NCBI GenBank assembly: GCA_937898715.1
Contig: CALEKA010000121.1
Span: forward strand, 1-64,000
DNA length: 64,000 nucleotides
Source of the DNA: an uncultured Prevotella sp.
GTDB taxonomy: Bacteria; Bacteroidota; Bacteroidia; Bacteroidales; Bacteroidaceae
Direction: 5' to 3'
Within the stretch, counting starts at the first letter, position 1. Every line of letters begins with the position of its first letter. The notes beneath the pieces are model-generated. The model was not told where the DNA came from, made no database searches, and was given only the letters and a program-made list of their open reading frames with translations. This document shows positions 44,104 through 53,203 of the stretch, piece by piece. Position numbers and translations under genes: made by a program.

Positions 44104-44346
44104 ATTTTGGTGATGCAAAAGTACGGACATTTTGCATAATAACCAAATTTTTCGCACACTTATTGCTCCTTTTTAATAACATTTACGAGAAAGTCATGGC
44201 AAAGCAAATGACGTACGTCCGTGCAAAATACAGACGTACGCCATTCCCTTCATGCGCTTAGCTTGTGGATAACAGCAAAATCCTTTAGTGCATATTCATG
44301 TGTCGCTCTTAAACGGGAGCGGTGTGGATAATTGATGAGTGCTTGA

Positions 44347-45570
44347 TTAGTAGTACAGGATGATGCGCGTTTCCGTAATTTTAAAACCATCATCTTGTTT
44401 ATAGGATCGTTTGGTCCAATTGCCGTGACTGTCTACCTCCTGGTATTGATAAGTTTTAGTAGACTTTTCCGTGGGACCGTCCATGTAATTGCTTTCTTCG
44501 GTGACGGATGCCACAAAGCCCTTTTCATTGTATTTATAAGTCGATATGGTACTTCCGTCGCTTGCTTCGTATACACGTTTAATCATTCTGGAGTTCGCAT
44601 CGTAGCTGTACGTCATACCATCTGAATAATACTCGTCTGCGTGATCCTGTGTGTACGACAATAGACGTCCTTCTTTATCGCGTTTCAGACTACTATAGAG
44701 ATTGCTCACGGAGCGATTGTTTACCTTGGTGAGATGTCCCTCTTGGTCGAAGGTGTAAGTGTTGGTCATAGCCTCTGTTTCCTTCCATTTGCACGACTTC
44801 ACATTGCCCATTAGTTCGTAAGCACCTAAGTCGGCTTTGACGCTCACGTCTTTTTTTGCTACGGCCTTCTTGCCAGATACCTTATAATAATAGTCTTGAG
44901 CACGAGCATCGGTTTGTTCATTAAGAGATTTTCCTTCATTGTATGTAACTAATCGAGCTTTGGTCACATAAGCCAACAGTTTAGCATAACCTTTTTGAGT
45001 GTCAAAACGGTCTAAGGAAGTAGGGATCCATAAGTTTAAAGAAAAGATTTTGCCATATTCGCCGTCTTTATAACGTGTTGTGCCTATGCTATAGCAGACC
45101 CAAATAGGTTGGTCTTTCTCATCGCAAAGAACTAAGCAAAGTTTCTTCGATTTATTCTTGACGCGAGCGGCAATCTTCATCGTAATGTTGCCCATATTGT
45201 CGCGTTTTACGTTTTTAATCATTACTGTCTCAGAGGTGGATATTCTCTCGTCAGCAGAACAAAGAAGTTGCTGCCCAGTAGTTAAGAAAATAGCATCGGA
45301 AACGCTTTTACTATTTTCCTTACTCATCCGTTCGCGTCCGGTAATCAATCCTTGATAGATGTCTTTTTGAAGTTCTTCTTCGTAGATATCGAGTGTGCGT
45401 TCATAGTAGGGAGAAAAATCCTTGAATGGACCTTCGCTTAATTCTCCTTGCACCGTTGCCGTACTATCAGCAGATGATGCACTACTATCGCTTGTCTTAC
45501 CTGAACCACATGCTTGCATAGTAAGCAACATCGCAGCTATACAGATAGAATGTAAGAAAATCTTTTTCAT
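44347..45570 (-). CDS. Lipoprotein with YD-repeat-like C-terminus, function unknown
   Basis: Start 45570 (MKKIFLHSICIAAMLLTMQA then C) is chosen because it gives a clean lipoprotein signal with C21; an upstream in-frame start adds 11 residues before it. The 407-residue product has a Ser/Asp-rich linker, then an alpha/beta domain to about 240. A C-terminal part has repeated Y-x-Y-D and Y-K-Y-N-E-K-G strands (MTYSYDANSRMIKRVYEASD, TYKYNEKGFVASV) like short YD/RHS-type repeats. A candidate -7 box TACCTTTG lies at 45680-45673. No neighbour indicates its role. Confidence 0.75.
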   Translation of the reverse strand: MKKIFLHSICIAAMLLTMQACGSGKTSDSSASSADSTATVQGELSEGPFKDFSPYYERTLDIYEEELQKDIYQGLITGRERMSKENSKSVSDAIFLTTGQQLLCSADERISTSETVMIKNVKRDNMGNITMKIAARVKNKSKKLCLVLCDEKDQPIWVCYSIGTTRYKDGEYGKIFSLNLWIPTSLDRFDTQKGYAKLLAYVTKARLVTYNEGKSLNEQTDARAQDYYYKVSGKKAVAKKDVSVKADLGAYELMGNVKSCKWKETEAMTNTYTFDQEGHLTKVNNRSVSNLYSSLKRDKEGRLLSYTQDHADEYYSDGMTYSYDANSRMIKRVYEASDGSTISTYKYNEKGFVASVTEESNYMDGPTEKSTKTYQYQEVDSHGNWTKRSYKQDDGFKITETRIILYY

Positions 45571-45898
45571 AATGTAAGTTTTAAGATTAATAATGAGGAA
45601 CAAGGTAATGCGAGGCGAATGCAGAAAGTCAAGCTATCTTGAACTTTATGCTGAGCCGCAACTTACCTGGTACAAAGGTAAAGTGTTCAGTATTTTTAGA
45701 TGTAATTAGAAATAATGATTTTTAGGTGTAGTTGTTCGAGGGAACTTTTTCAAGTAAGGCTCATACATGGAATTATCAAAGTACATCAAAAGTGAATCAG
45801 TAGAACTTCAATGTTCTTATGAATATTGATGAAATGACAGAAGTCATTAATTCTCAATAAAATAAAGGTAAGGGATAGGACGTGAAATTTGCACAATC

Positions 45899-45990
45899 TA
45901 ACGATGAAGACCGATAGACTCTAACGATGAAGACTAATAGCACCTAACGATGAAGACCGATAGACCTTAATGATAAAGACCGTTAGAGTA
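45899..45990. repeat. 23-bp tandem array
   Basis: Four units of 23 bp, consensus TAACGATGAAGACCGATAGA plus three bases. The fourth has several changes. The array lies in the gap 45571-46256, which also holds the terminator at 46019 and the 16-bp array at 46124. Confidence 0.88.
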
Positions 45991-46015
45991 TGCTTGTTTT
46001 TATCGTTAGAATGGG

Positions 46016-46066
46016 GGTAAAAAATCACGGGTTTGTAGCTCGTGAAGAGGCTTGCAAACCCGTGAT
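46016..46066 (-). terminator. Terminator of the carbamoyltransferase gene
   Basis: ATCACGGGTTTG (46024-46035) pairs with CAAACCCGTGAT (46055-46066), a perfect 12-bp stem. On the minus strand TTTTTTACCCCC follows. It lies 190 bases after the stop, beyond the 16-bp array. Confidence 0.85.
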
Positions 46067-46123
46067 GGGAGGGGAAGAAAACTGTTTTAGAGGGTATCCT
46101 ATGACGGAAGGATTCCTTTGATT

Positions 46124-46235
46124 TTCAATGAATCTGTCCTTCAATAAATCAGATTCCCAAAGAGCCTGTCCTTCAATGAATCAGTCCTTCGTTGAATCGA
46201 ATCTTTAATAAATCAGATTTTCAATAAATCTCTGT
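46124..46235. repeat. 16-bp degenerate tandem array
   Basis: Seven consecutive 16-bp units, consensus TTCAATAAATCAGTCC, diverged at several positions but in strict register from 46124 to 46235. The array ends about 20 bases before the carbamoyltransferase stop. Confidence 0.75.
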
Positions 46236-46256
46236 TCCAACGAAATAGCTGCGCGC

Positions 46257-47219
46257 TTAAAGCTCCTCCAAGATGTGCTTGAGCACCACCGTAGCAGAGA
46301 TCTCACGGTTGGCAGCTTCGGGGATGACGAGCGAACGCGGCGATTCTATCACGCTGTCCGTCACGATCATGTTGCGGCGAACGGGCAGACAGTGCATGAA
46401 TTGTGCATTGTTGGTCACCGCCATGTGAGCATCGTCGATGGTCCACGACATGTCCTTTGAAAGGATTTTGCCATAATCGGCAGGGTTAGTCACGCCCGGG
46501 CAACTCCAGTTTTTGGCATAAACGAAGTCGGCACCCTCGAGTGCTTTCATTTGGTCGTATTCCACGTGGGCATCACCTACGAAGAGCGGATCAAGTTCGT
46601 AGCCATGAGGCTGCGTTACTACGAAGTCCACATCGGCAGCACGCATCCATTCAGCAAAACTGTTAGGCACTGCCTGAGGAAGGGCGCGAGGGTGGGGTGC
46701 CCATGTGAGCACTACTTTGGGGCGCTTCTTCTCTTTGTGTTCTTCTATCGTGATGAGGTCGGCAAAAGCCTGCAAGGGGTGAGCTGTGGCGCTTTCCATA
46801 GAGAATACAGGGCGGCCACTGTATTTGATGAATTGCGAGAGAATGTTCTCAGCATAGTCGGTATCTCGGTCGGTCAGTCCTGCAAAGGTGCGCACGCCGA
46901 TAAGGTCGCAGTAAGAAGCCATCACGGGAATGGCTTCGAGCAAGTGCTCACTTTTATCGCCATCCATTACAACACCGCGTTCAGTCTCAAGTTTCCAAGC
47001 ACCTTGGTTTACATCAAGCACTACCACGTCGAGTCCTAAGTTGCGAGCAGCTTTTTGGGTGGAGAGGCGCGTACGCAGTGAATTGTTGAAAAAGATGAGC
47101 AGGGCCGTCTTATGATGACCCAAATTCTCATGCATATAGCGGTTCTTCTTGATTTCCGCAGCTTCGGCTAAAGCCTTGTCAAGCGGACCGAGGTCCTGTA
47201 CGTGAAGAAATGATTTCAT
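46257..47219 (-). CDS. argF': N-acyl-ornithine carbamoyltransferase (acetyl- or succinyl-ornithine)
   Basis: The 320-residue enzyme makes N-acyl-citrulline in the Bacteroidetes arginine route. It has the carbamoyl-phosphate loop FFNNSLRTRLSTQKAA (43-58), then WKLETERG, HPLQAFADL, TWAPHPRALPQAVPNSFAEW and FMHCLPVRRNMIVTD. These last segments are those of the acyl-ornithine branch, not ordinary ornithine carbamoyltransferase. Residue 90 in GDKSEH, which I recall as Pro in the succinyl-specific and Glu in the acetyl-specific enzymes, is Ser here. It is a single gene with a -7 box TACTTTTG at 47308-47301 and a strong terminator. Confidence 0.92.
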   Translation of the reverse strand: MKSFLHVQDLGPLDKALAEAAEIKKNRYMHENLGHHKTALLIFFNNSLRTRLSTQKAARNLGLDVVVLDVNQGAWKLETERGVVMDGDKSEHLLEAIPVMASYCDLIGVRTFAGLTDRDTDYAENILSQFIKYSGRPVFSMESATAHPLQAFADLITIEEHKEKKRPKVVLTWAPHPRALPQAVPNSFAEWMRAADVDFVVTQPHGYELDPLFVGDAHVEYDQMKALEGADFVYAKNWSCPGVTNPADYGKILSKDMSWTIDDAHMAVTNNAQFMHCLPVRRNMIVTDSVIESPRSLVIPEAANREISATVVLKHILEEL

Positions 47220-47348
47220 ATGAGATATAGTATTTGTGTGGAAGCTATGGTAGATTCTTTATTGGCAGAAACTAATCATAGTCCGTATGAATTATGGAGG
47301 CAAAAGTAATATTTATTATTGTATACGCGCTTGCATATTCACTTTTTG

Positions 47349-47380
47349 TTTGGTAATGGCAGTGAAAAGTTGTACTTTTG
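47349..47380 (+). promoter_or_regulatory. Promoter of the thioredoxin lipoprotein gene
   Basis: TTTG (47349-47352), 20 bases, TACTTTTG (47373-47380). Both boxes match the Bacteroidales consensus. Expected start is near 47387, a leader of about 22 bases. Confidence 0.85.
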
Positions 47381-47408
47381 CCTATGAAAACCCTATAAAA
47401 GAAAGAAA

Positions 47409-47972
47409 ATGAAGAAGACATTTATACTCTTATCACTTGCAGCGATGTCGTTTACATTCAGCTGCGCCAAGCAACCGAGCCAGAATCAACAAGCAGAGTC
47501 TGCTGTTCCTGCCGCTCAGACTGCTCAATCAGAAGCTAACTATACCATCAAGACTATCCCCGCCAATGTGCACGGAGAGGCTATTATGCAGACCATCGCC
47601 GATAATTATAAGGGCAAGGTGGTGCTCTTCGACTTCTGGGCTACGTGGTGCGGTCCTTGCCGCATGGCGATGAAGCAGATCGACGAAATCAAGCCCGAAC
47701 TGGCAAAGAAAGGCTGCGTGTTTGTATACGTAACTGGTGAAACCTCGCCCGAGGGCACGTGGAAGCAAATGATACAAAAGATTGATGGCGATCATTATCG
47801 CTTGACCAATCAGCAGTGGAGCGAACTCTGTCAGTCGCTCAATATTCCTGGCATTCCCGCCTATCTCTTGCTCAACAAGAAGGGCGATAAGGCATACGAC
47901 AATCTCTCGCAAGGTGGATATCCTGGCAGCGAGATCTTGAAGAACAACATAGAAGTGGCTCTGACTGAATAA
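47409..47972 (+). CDS. Thioredoxin/TlpA-like lipoprotein
   Basis: The 187-residue product has a lipoprotein signal with C19 in TFSC, a Gln/Ala-rich spacer, and a thioredoxin domain at about 65-185 with the redox motif WCGPC (C81, C84) in FDFWATWCGPC. The cis-proline is in GIPAYLLLN. It would reduce or exchange disulfides in the periplasm or on the outer membrane. The NUC nuclease gene begins 21 bases after it, so both are probably co-transcribed; nucleases of that family may need periplasmic disulfide control. Confidence 0.92.
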   Translation: MKKTFILLSLAAMSFTFSCAKQPSQNQQAESAVPAAQTAQSEANYTIKTIPANVHGEAIMQTIADNYKGKVVLFDFWATWCGPCRMAMKQIDEIKPELAKKGCVFVYVTGETSPEGTWKQMIQKIDGDHYRLTNQQWSELCQSLNIPGIPAYLLLNKKGDKAYDNLSQGGYPGSEILKNNIEVALTE

Positions 47973-47992
47973 GCTTAAAAAAACTCTGCAAG

Positions 47993-48892
47993 ATGAATCG
48001 GAGAAGAAATAAGAAAAACTCATTCTCGCTTAGCTTCTATCTGTTGGCAGCAGTAGTGGCATTGGCAAGTGTGTGCTTTGCCAAGATGAAGCCTTCGGCA
48101 GGTGAAACCGAGCCTACTACTGCGATTGCTGCGGATGCTCCTGTCTCCGAAGCCTCTACCTCTTCGGACGAAGGTGGTGCTGGCAAGGAATCAGCGCAGA
48201 ATGGTGACGCGGAAAATACTGAACTCTGCATTCCTCACTATGAGTCATCGCGTGGAGGACAGGTGATATACCATACGGGGTACACCGTATCCTACGATTC
48301 AGACTTCAAAACCCCTCAGTGGGTAGGCTGGACGCTTACTGCAGAGAAAGCACAGGGAACCGTGCCTCGATACAATAAGTTTGCACCCGATCCCGAAGTG
48401 CGTGGTGCACAGGCTTACGATACTGATTATCGCGGAAGCGGTTATGATCGTGGCCATATAGCTCCTGCAGGTGACATGAAGTGGGGCGAAGATGCCATGC
48501 GAGAATCGTTTTACTTGACAAACGTGTGCCCGCAAAATCGTAACCTCAATCGTGGCGATTGGAAAGAACTTGAAGAACTGGAGCGTGAATGGGCTCTGCA
48601 ATATGGATCTGTGAGCATTACGGCTGGCCCGATTTATTCCACAAAGCAACCCCAGCGAATCGGTGCTAACCATGTGGCTGTGCCCGATGGCTTCTTCAAG
48701 GTATTGCTTGTGGGCTATCCGAAATCGCCTAAGGCTTATGGCTTTGTCTATAAGAATGAAGCTGGTAGCCGGCCGATGAAGAGCTATCAACTCACGGTAG
48801 ACGAAGTAGAAAGCATAACGGGAATGGACTTCTTCCCCGCTCTGCCCGATAATGTGGAGAATCGCATAGAAGCAGAGAAACCGTCACTATAA
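47993..48892 (+). CDS. DNA/RNA non-specific endonuclease (NUC/beta-beta-alpha-metal family), exported
   Basis: The 299-residue product has an N-terminal hydrophobic segment (about 10-30, signal or anchor) and a low-complexity linker to about 75. The nuclease domain at about 80-295 has the active-site motif YDRGHIAPAGDM (H155 is the general base) and the metal-site asparagine in CPQNRNLNRGDW. It would degrade extracellular or periplasmic nucleic acid for nucleotides or defence. It is second in a unit with the thioredoxin lipoprotein. Confidence 0.93.
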   Translation: MNRRRNKKNSFSLSFYLLAAVVALASVCFAKMKPSAGETEPTTAIAADAPVSEASTSSDEGGAGKESAQNGDAENTELCIPHYESSRGGQVIYHTGYTVSYDSDFKTPQWVGWTLTAEKAQGTVPRYNKFAPDPEVRGAQAYDTDYRGSGYDRGHIAPAGDMKWGEDAMRESFYLTNVCPQNRNLNRGDWKELEELEREWALQYGSVSITAGPIYSTKQPQRIGANHVAVPDGFFKVLLVGYPKSPKAYGFVYKNEAGSRPMKSYQLTVDEVESITGMDFFPALPDNVENRIEAEKPSL

Positions 48893-49148
48893 AAGCTGTT
48901 TTTCCTCAGTAGAATTTATCTTGCTAATAGATTTAACTCAAGTTTCGGATTTAGATCTTGCAATCCTGCTTCAGCCTAATCCACGCAAGTTTACAAGGAC
49001 TCTTTCTATATCCAAAGTTTAAATTACTTATTCTTTTCGACACGGGAAGCAAGAATTTCGCCAAAGTGTTCTATTTGAACAGCTATAAAGGGCAAAAAAA
49101 GATCTGAGCCTTCATGTACTGTCAGTAAGAATCATGTATTTGACGACT

Positions 49149-49302
49149 CATTTCGTTCGAGATGAACATTCATTTCGTTCGAAAAGAACACTCGTTTCGT
49201 TCGAGATGAGCACTCGTTTCGTTCGAGATGAGCACTCATCTCGTTCGAAATGAACACTCGTTTCGTTCGAAATGAACACTCGTTTCGTTCGAAATGAGAC
49301 AA
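49149..49302. repeat. 22-bp tandem array
   Basis: Seven units of exactly 22 bp, consensus CGTTTCGTTCGAAATGAACA plus CT. The palindromic-looking TTTCGTTCGAAATGAA lies inside each. A minus-strand open frame here only translates the repeat. Elsewhere in 48893-49460 there is a half copy of the palindromic element end at 48939-48952. Confidence 0.95.
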
Positions 49303-49372
49303 TTAAAAGAGGTTCTAAAAACAATTCGCTGATGTTATTTACAGTACATGATAGTAAACTTATAAGATATGT

Positions 49373-49432
49373 AACTGAAGTTTCGGATTTAGGATGATTC
49401 AGTCCGCCTATTCTAAAATCCGGAACTTGAAG
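49373..49432. repeat. Short form of the palindromic intergenic element
   Basis: AACTGAAGTTTCGGATTT at the left and AAATCCGGAACTTGAAG at the right are the inverted termini seen at 903-1160. The inner arms are almost all lost (CAGTCCGCC remains). Confidence 0.65.
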
Positions 49433-49460
49433 ATTTAAGAAATAAGACATCGTGTTTAGA

Positions 49461-50873
49461 ATGAACAAAATCATAGGCTTGTTGCTCGCCTTGCTTACGT
49501 TTGTGCCTGCTTCTGCGCAGGACGATGGCTGTCCCGTCTTTGAGACCGCCTATCGCAAGGTGCCTAAGAGCTATCGTTACCGCGTGGTGCTCAAGGATAA
49601 AGCGGGTACACCCTTCAGCTTGAAGCATCCGGAGAAGTTCCTTTCTGCGAAGGCATTGGAGCGTCGCCAGCGCTATGGTCTGAAAGTAGACGAGTACGAC
49701 TTGCCCATATCGCCCCTCTATACTCAGAAGTTGCAAGCTATGGGGCTGCGTATCCACAATATGAGTAAGTGGAATAACAGCGTAGTAGTAGAAACTCCCG
49801 ATACGTTGCAGATGCAAGCCGTGCGTCGGCTGACATTCGTAAGCAATGTACGCCGTGTATGGGAGAGCCCAGACAGCCTTCCCGTGACTCCCGATCGTGG
49901 GCCACGTCAAGCGCAGGTGACTAATAAGCGCGACACCACGCTTACAGATTTCTATGGCTATGGTCAACAACAAGTGACAATGCTCGGTGTGGATAAACTC
50001 CACCAATTGGGTTATAAAGGCCAGGGCGTAGTAATAGGTGTGATAGATGGTGGATTCTACAACGCAGATCTGATGAAAGGCATCTCACAGCAGCACCTAC
50101 TTGGAACGCGCAACTTCGTACGCCCCCAGAAGAGCGTGTTCGAAGAATTAGAACACGGCATGATGGTGCTCTCATGCATAGCTGCCAACGAGCCCCACTA
50201 CTTGGTGGGAACAGCGCCCGATGTATCCTACTATCTGCTGCAGAGCGAGGATGGCGAAAGCGAACAGCTCGTGGAAGAAGATAATTGGTGCGCAGCGTTG
50301 GAGTATGCCGACAGCGTAGGCTGCGATATAGTGACCAGTTCGCTGGGCTATTATCAGTTTGATCATAACGATCAAGACCATTATTATCGCGACCTCGATG
50401 GCCATACTGCTGTGAACAGTAGAAGTGCATCGCTTGCAGCATCGAGAGGCATACTTTTGCTCAATAGTGCTGGCAATAGTGGCATGTCTGCATGGAAGAA
50501 AATAGGATTCCCCGCTGATGGTTGCGATATGTTGGCAGTAGGAGCGGTGCAGAGCGATAGCCTTAATACTCGTTTCTCATCAATCGGCAATAGTGCAGAC
50601 GGCCGTATTAAACCCGATGTGATGGCTATGGGGCAGGCTTCGGCCGTCTATGAGACCGATGGAACGGTGACCAATGTCAATGGTACATCATTTTCATGCC
50701 CTACGATGGCTGGCGCTGCAGCATGCTTGGTACAAGCTTATCCCACCCGTCGTCCTACAGAAATCATTAGAGCCTTGCAGCAAAGTGGCAACAATGCTGC
50801 TCATCCCGACAATATCTTCGGCTACGGCATACCCAACGTGATGAAGGCTTTCAATCTCTTAAAGCAACGCTAA
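49461..50873 (+). CDS. Secreted subtilisin-like serine peptidase (S8)
   Basis: Start 49461 (MNKIIGLLLALLTFVPASAQ) gives a clean signal peptide; a GTG three codons earlier is less likely. The 470-residue protein has the S8 triad: D196 in VIGVIDGGF, H232 in EHGMMVLS and S410 in NGTSFSCPTMAGAA. The oxyanion asparagine is in NSAGNSG. An N-terminal region of about 150 residues precedes it. No sorting tail is seen. It would act outside the cell or in the periplasm. The fur-type gene starts 3 bases after its stop, an unusually tight pairing. Confidence 0.94.
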   Translation: MNKIIGLLLALLTFVPASAQDDGCPVFETAYRKVPKSYRYRVVLKDKAGTPFSLKHPEKFLSAKALERRQRYGLKVDEYDLPISPLYTQKLQAMGLRIHNMSKWNNSVVVETPDTLQMQAVRRLTFVSNVRRVWESPDSLPVTPDRGPRQAQVTNKRDTTLTDFYGYGQQQVTMLGVDKLHQLGYKGQGVVIGVIDGGFYNADLMKGISQQHLLGTRNFVRPQKSVFEELEHGMMVLSCIAANEPHYLVGTAPDVSYYLLQSEDGESEQLVEEDNWCAALEYADSVGCDIVTSSLGYYQFDHNDQDHYYRDLDGHTAVNSRSASLAASRGILLLNSAGNSGMSAWKKIGFPADGCDMLAVGAVQSDSLNTRFSSIGNSADGRIKPDVMAMGQASAVYETDGTVTNVNGTSFSCPTMAGAAACLVQAYPTRRPTEIIRALQQSGNNAAHPDNIFGYGIPNVMKAFNLLKQR

Positions 50874-50876
50874 AAT

Positions 50877-51308
50877 ATGAACGCAGACGAGGTCGTGAGT
50901 TTCCTCCAAAGCAAAGGCGTGAAGCCCACTGCCAACCGCATATTAGTGGTCAAGGCTCTTCATAAAGAAGGCAGACCGATGTGCCTCTCAGATATGGAGC
51001 GCGTTATGCCGATGATGGACAAGTCGAGCATATTCCGCGTATTGACGCTCTTTCAGCAAAGCGACGTAGTACATACTTTTGAGGATGGCAGAGGTATGCT
51101 CAACTATGAACTCTGCCATCATCAGGGCACGTGTAACCATGCTGATGGCCACTTCCATTTCTACTGCGAGAACTGTCAGCGGTCATTTTGCTTAGACCAT
51201 ACGCATGTGCCCGACTTACGTTTGCCCGATGGATTTAGTGCACACTCTGTCTCTTTGGTCATAAAGGGCACGTGTGCGGAGTGTGCTAAGAAGCATCATA
51301 CGGATTGA
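50877..51308 (+). CDS. Fur-family transcriptional regulator
   Basis: The 143-residue protein has the winged-helix part (about 1-80, GVKPTANRILVVKALHKEGR, KSSIFRVLTLFQQSDVVH) and a His/Cys-rich metal part (CHHQGTCNHADGHFHFYCEN, CAEC at the end). FHFYCENC and CAEC supply a structural zinc site. It may respond to zinc, iron or peroxide; the type cannot be decided from sequence. Its start lies 3 bases behind the subtilase stop. Confidence 0.92.
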   Translation: MNADEVVSFLQSKGVKPTANRILVVKALHKEGRPMCLSDMERVMPMMDKSSIFRVLTLFQQSDVVHTFEDGRGMLNYELCHHQGTCNHADGHFHFYCENCQRSFCLDHTHVPDLRLPDGFSAHSVSLVIKGTCAECAKKHHTD

Positions 51309-51454
51309 TAATAATTGCCCAGTCCGCCGCCCAGCGTACTCATGCTATAACGCAGGCTATAAGCATTTGTGCACAAGATTCGTATAGTTATATCCCATAA
51401 TATACTCAGCGTTATCCTTGCTTCTATCGAATCCTTACTTTCACATTATGTAAT

Positions 51455-52891
51455 ATGTACAACGATCCATTCATTTCCTCTCCCTCTCAGCATCCCGACG
51501 AAGTGGAGCGCCCTGCGGCAGTGTCGCTCTTCGAACTTAATAGCATGGTGCGTGCTACGCTCAATCATACGCTGAAGGAATGCTATTGGATTGTGGCGGA
51601 GATTAGCGAACTTCGCGTGGCAAGCAATGGACATTGCTATATGGAACTCGTGCAAAAGGATGAATACAGCGGCAGTCTCATAGCTAAGGCTCGTGCCAAC
51701 ATTTGGCGACAAAACTATTTGATGCTTAGTAATCTCTTTCAGCGGGTCACAGGACAACGGCTCGATGCTGGCTTGAAAGTGATGCTTGGAGTGACCGTTA
51801 CCTTTCATGAACTCTTTGGCTATTCGCTCAACGTAATCGATATTGAGCCTTCCTATACGCTTGGCGATTTGGCTCGTCAGCGTCAGGAAATACTCAGACA
51901 ACTCGAGGAAGATGGTGTGCTCGAACTCAATAAAGAGTTGCCATTACCACGCGTGATACGCAATGTGGCGGTCGTATCAAGTGCCACTGCTGCGGGTTAT
52001 GGCGACTTCTGCAACCAACTCCAGCAGAGCGGCTATCGTTTCAACGTGAAATTATTTCCAGCTATTATGCAGGGCGATCGGGTGGAAGAAAGCGTTATAA
52101 GTGCGCTCGATCAAGTGCTGGCCGACGATACAGAATGGGATGTGGTAGCCATTATTCGTGGTGGAGGTGCTACGACCGATCTGCATGGATTTGATACATA
52201 TCTATTGGCTGCTACCGTGGCACAATACCCACTCCCTGTGCTGACGGGTATAGGTCATGAGCGAGATGATACGGTAATAGATCTGGTGGCTAATACGCGA
52301 CTAAAGACGCCTACTGCCGTGGCTGCCTTTCTCATCGACAGCCGGCAGAACGAAGCCGCTCAACTTCAGCATCTCGTGCAGAGACTCAAGCAAGCTGTGG
52401 AGCAGCGATTGCTGCAGGAACATAGCCAGATAGATGCGCTTAGCCGTGACCTTCGATACGATGCTTCGGTCGCTACGGAGCAGCACGTGCGCCAGTTTCA
52501 GCAGTTGGCTCACCGTTTCGAACTTGCCTCGTCGCGTTATGCGGGTAATCAGCGAGAGTTGATCCTCAGATTGCGCTCACGCTTGCAACTCCTGGCAGAG
52601 CGCAATTTGCAAACGGCTCATCATCAGTTGCAGCCTTACTCGCAACGCATCAATATAGCTGTGCGCCATCTCTTGCTCGCTCAGCATCGCAAACAGGAAA
52701 TGTTGGAGCGTAGCGTCCAGCTTGCTTCGCCCGACCGCATATTTGCTATGGGCTTCAGTATCACCACTTGTAAAGGACGAGTGGTAAAATCCTCTCAGCA
52801 ACTGCGCGATGGCGATGTGATACAGACCAACTTTAAGGATGGTAGCGTGACAAGTATCGTGAGCACGTCTTCAGACAATACAGAGAAATGA
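51455..52891 (+). CDS. xseA: Exodeoxyribonuclease VII large subunit
   Basis: The 478-residue protein has an N-terminal OB domain (SLFELNSMVRATLNHTLKEC, WIVAEISELRVASNGHCYME). The catalytic core has AAGYGDFCNQL, AIIRGGGATTDLHGFDTYLLA and TGIGHERDDTVIDLVA. A helical C-terminal part follows. With XseB it digests single-stranded DNA into oligonucleotides in the cytosol. xseB starts 111 bases behind, and trmB overlaps xseB. Confidence 0.95.
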   Translation: MYNDPFISSPSQHPDEVERPAAVSLFELNSMVRATLNHTLKECYWIVAEISELRVASNGHCYMELVQKDEYSGSLIAKARANIWRQNYLMLSNLFQRVTGQRLDAGLKVMLGVTVTFHELFGYSLNVIDIEPSYTLGDLARQRQEILRQLEEDGVLELNKELPLPRVIRNVAVVSSATAAGYGDFCNQLQQSGYRFNVKLFPAIMQGDRVEESVISALDQVLADDTEWDVVAIIRGGGATTDLHGFDTYLLAATVAQYPLPVLTGIGHERDDTVIDLVANTRLKTPTAVAAFLIDSRQNEAAQLQHLVQRLKQAVEQRLLQEHSQIDALSRDLRYDASVATEQHVRQFQQLAHRFELASSRYAGNQRELILRLRSRLQLLAERNLQTAHHQLQPYSQRINIAVRHLLLAQHRKQEMLERSVQLASPDRIFAMGFSITTCKGRVVKSSQQLRDGDVIQTNFKDGSVTSIVSTSSDNTEK

Positions 52892-53002
52892 CAATGTAGC
52901 AAGTTCTCTCCGGAGAGGCGTGGCTTATAATATAAAAGGAAAATCCACCTCTAAAATAAGAATTAAATCAATAAAACAAGAATCTTTTTACCTCATACCA
53001 AC

Positions 53003-53203
53003 GTGGCAAAGAAGAATATGAAATACGAGGAAGCCATAGCTCGCCTCGAAACTATCGTACAGGGATTTGAGCAAAACACCCTGGAACTCGATCAACTCAC
53101 TGCCCAGCTTGCTGAGGCGCAGGAGCTTATAAAATACTGCAATGCGAAGTTGCAGCAAGTAGAAACCGACGTAAAGAAACTTCTCGAAGATGAGCAAGAA
53201 TAA
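53003..53203 (+). CDS. xseB: Exodeoxyribonuclease VII small subunit
   Basis: The 66-residue helical protein pairs with XseA. It reads M(GTG)AKKNMKYEEAIARLETIVQ then LELDQLTAQLAEAQELIKYC. A GTG start at 53003 gives the family's MAKK start; ATG 53018 is the alternative and would shorten it by five residues. Its last 14 bases overlap the start of trmB, so translation is coupled. Confidence 0.9.
   Translation: MAKKNMKYEEAIARLETIVQGFEQNTLELDQLTAQLAEAQELIKYCNAKLQQVETDVKKLLEDEQE

Noticed and set aside
43387..44182. Overlapping open frames with repeated CDFKNRRQPMSQR-like protein sequence
   Set aside because: They translate the tandem copies of the tRNA-Pro terminator and the REP hairpins. Repeats explain the open frame.
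49149..49302. CRISPR array
   Set aside because: Units are contiguous 22-mers with no unique spacers, and no cas genes are present. The same holds for the other 22-bp arrays.
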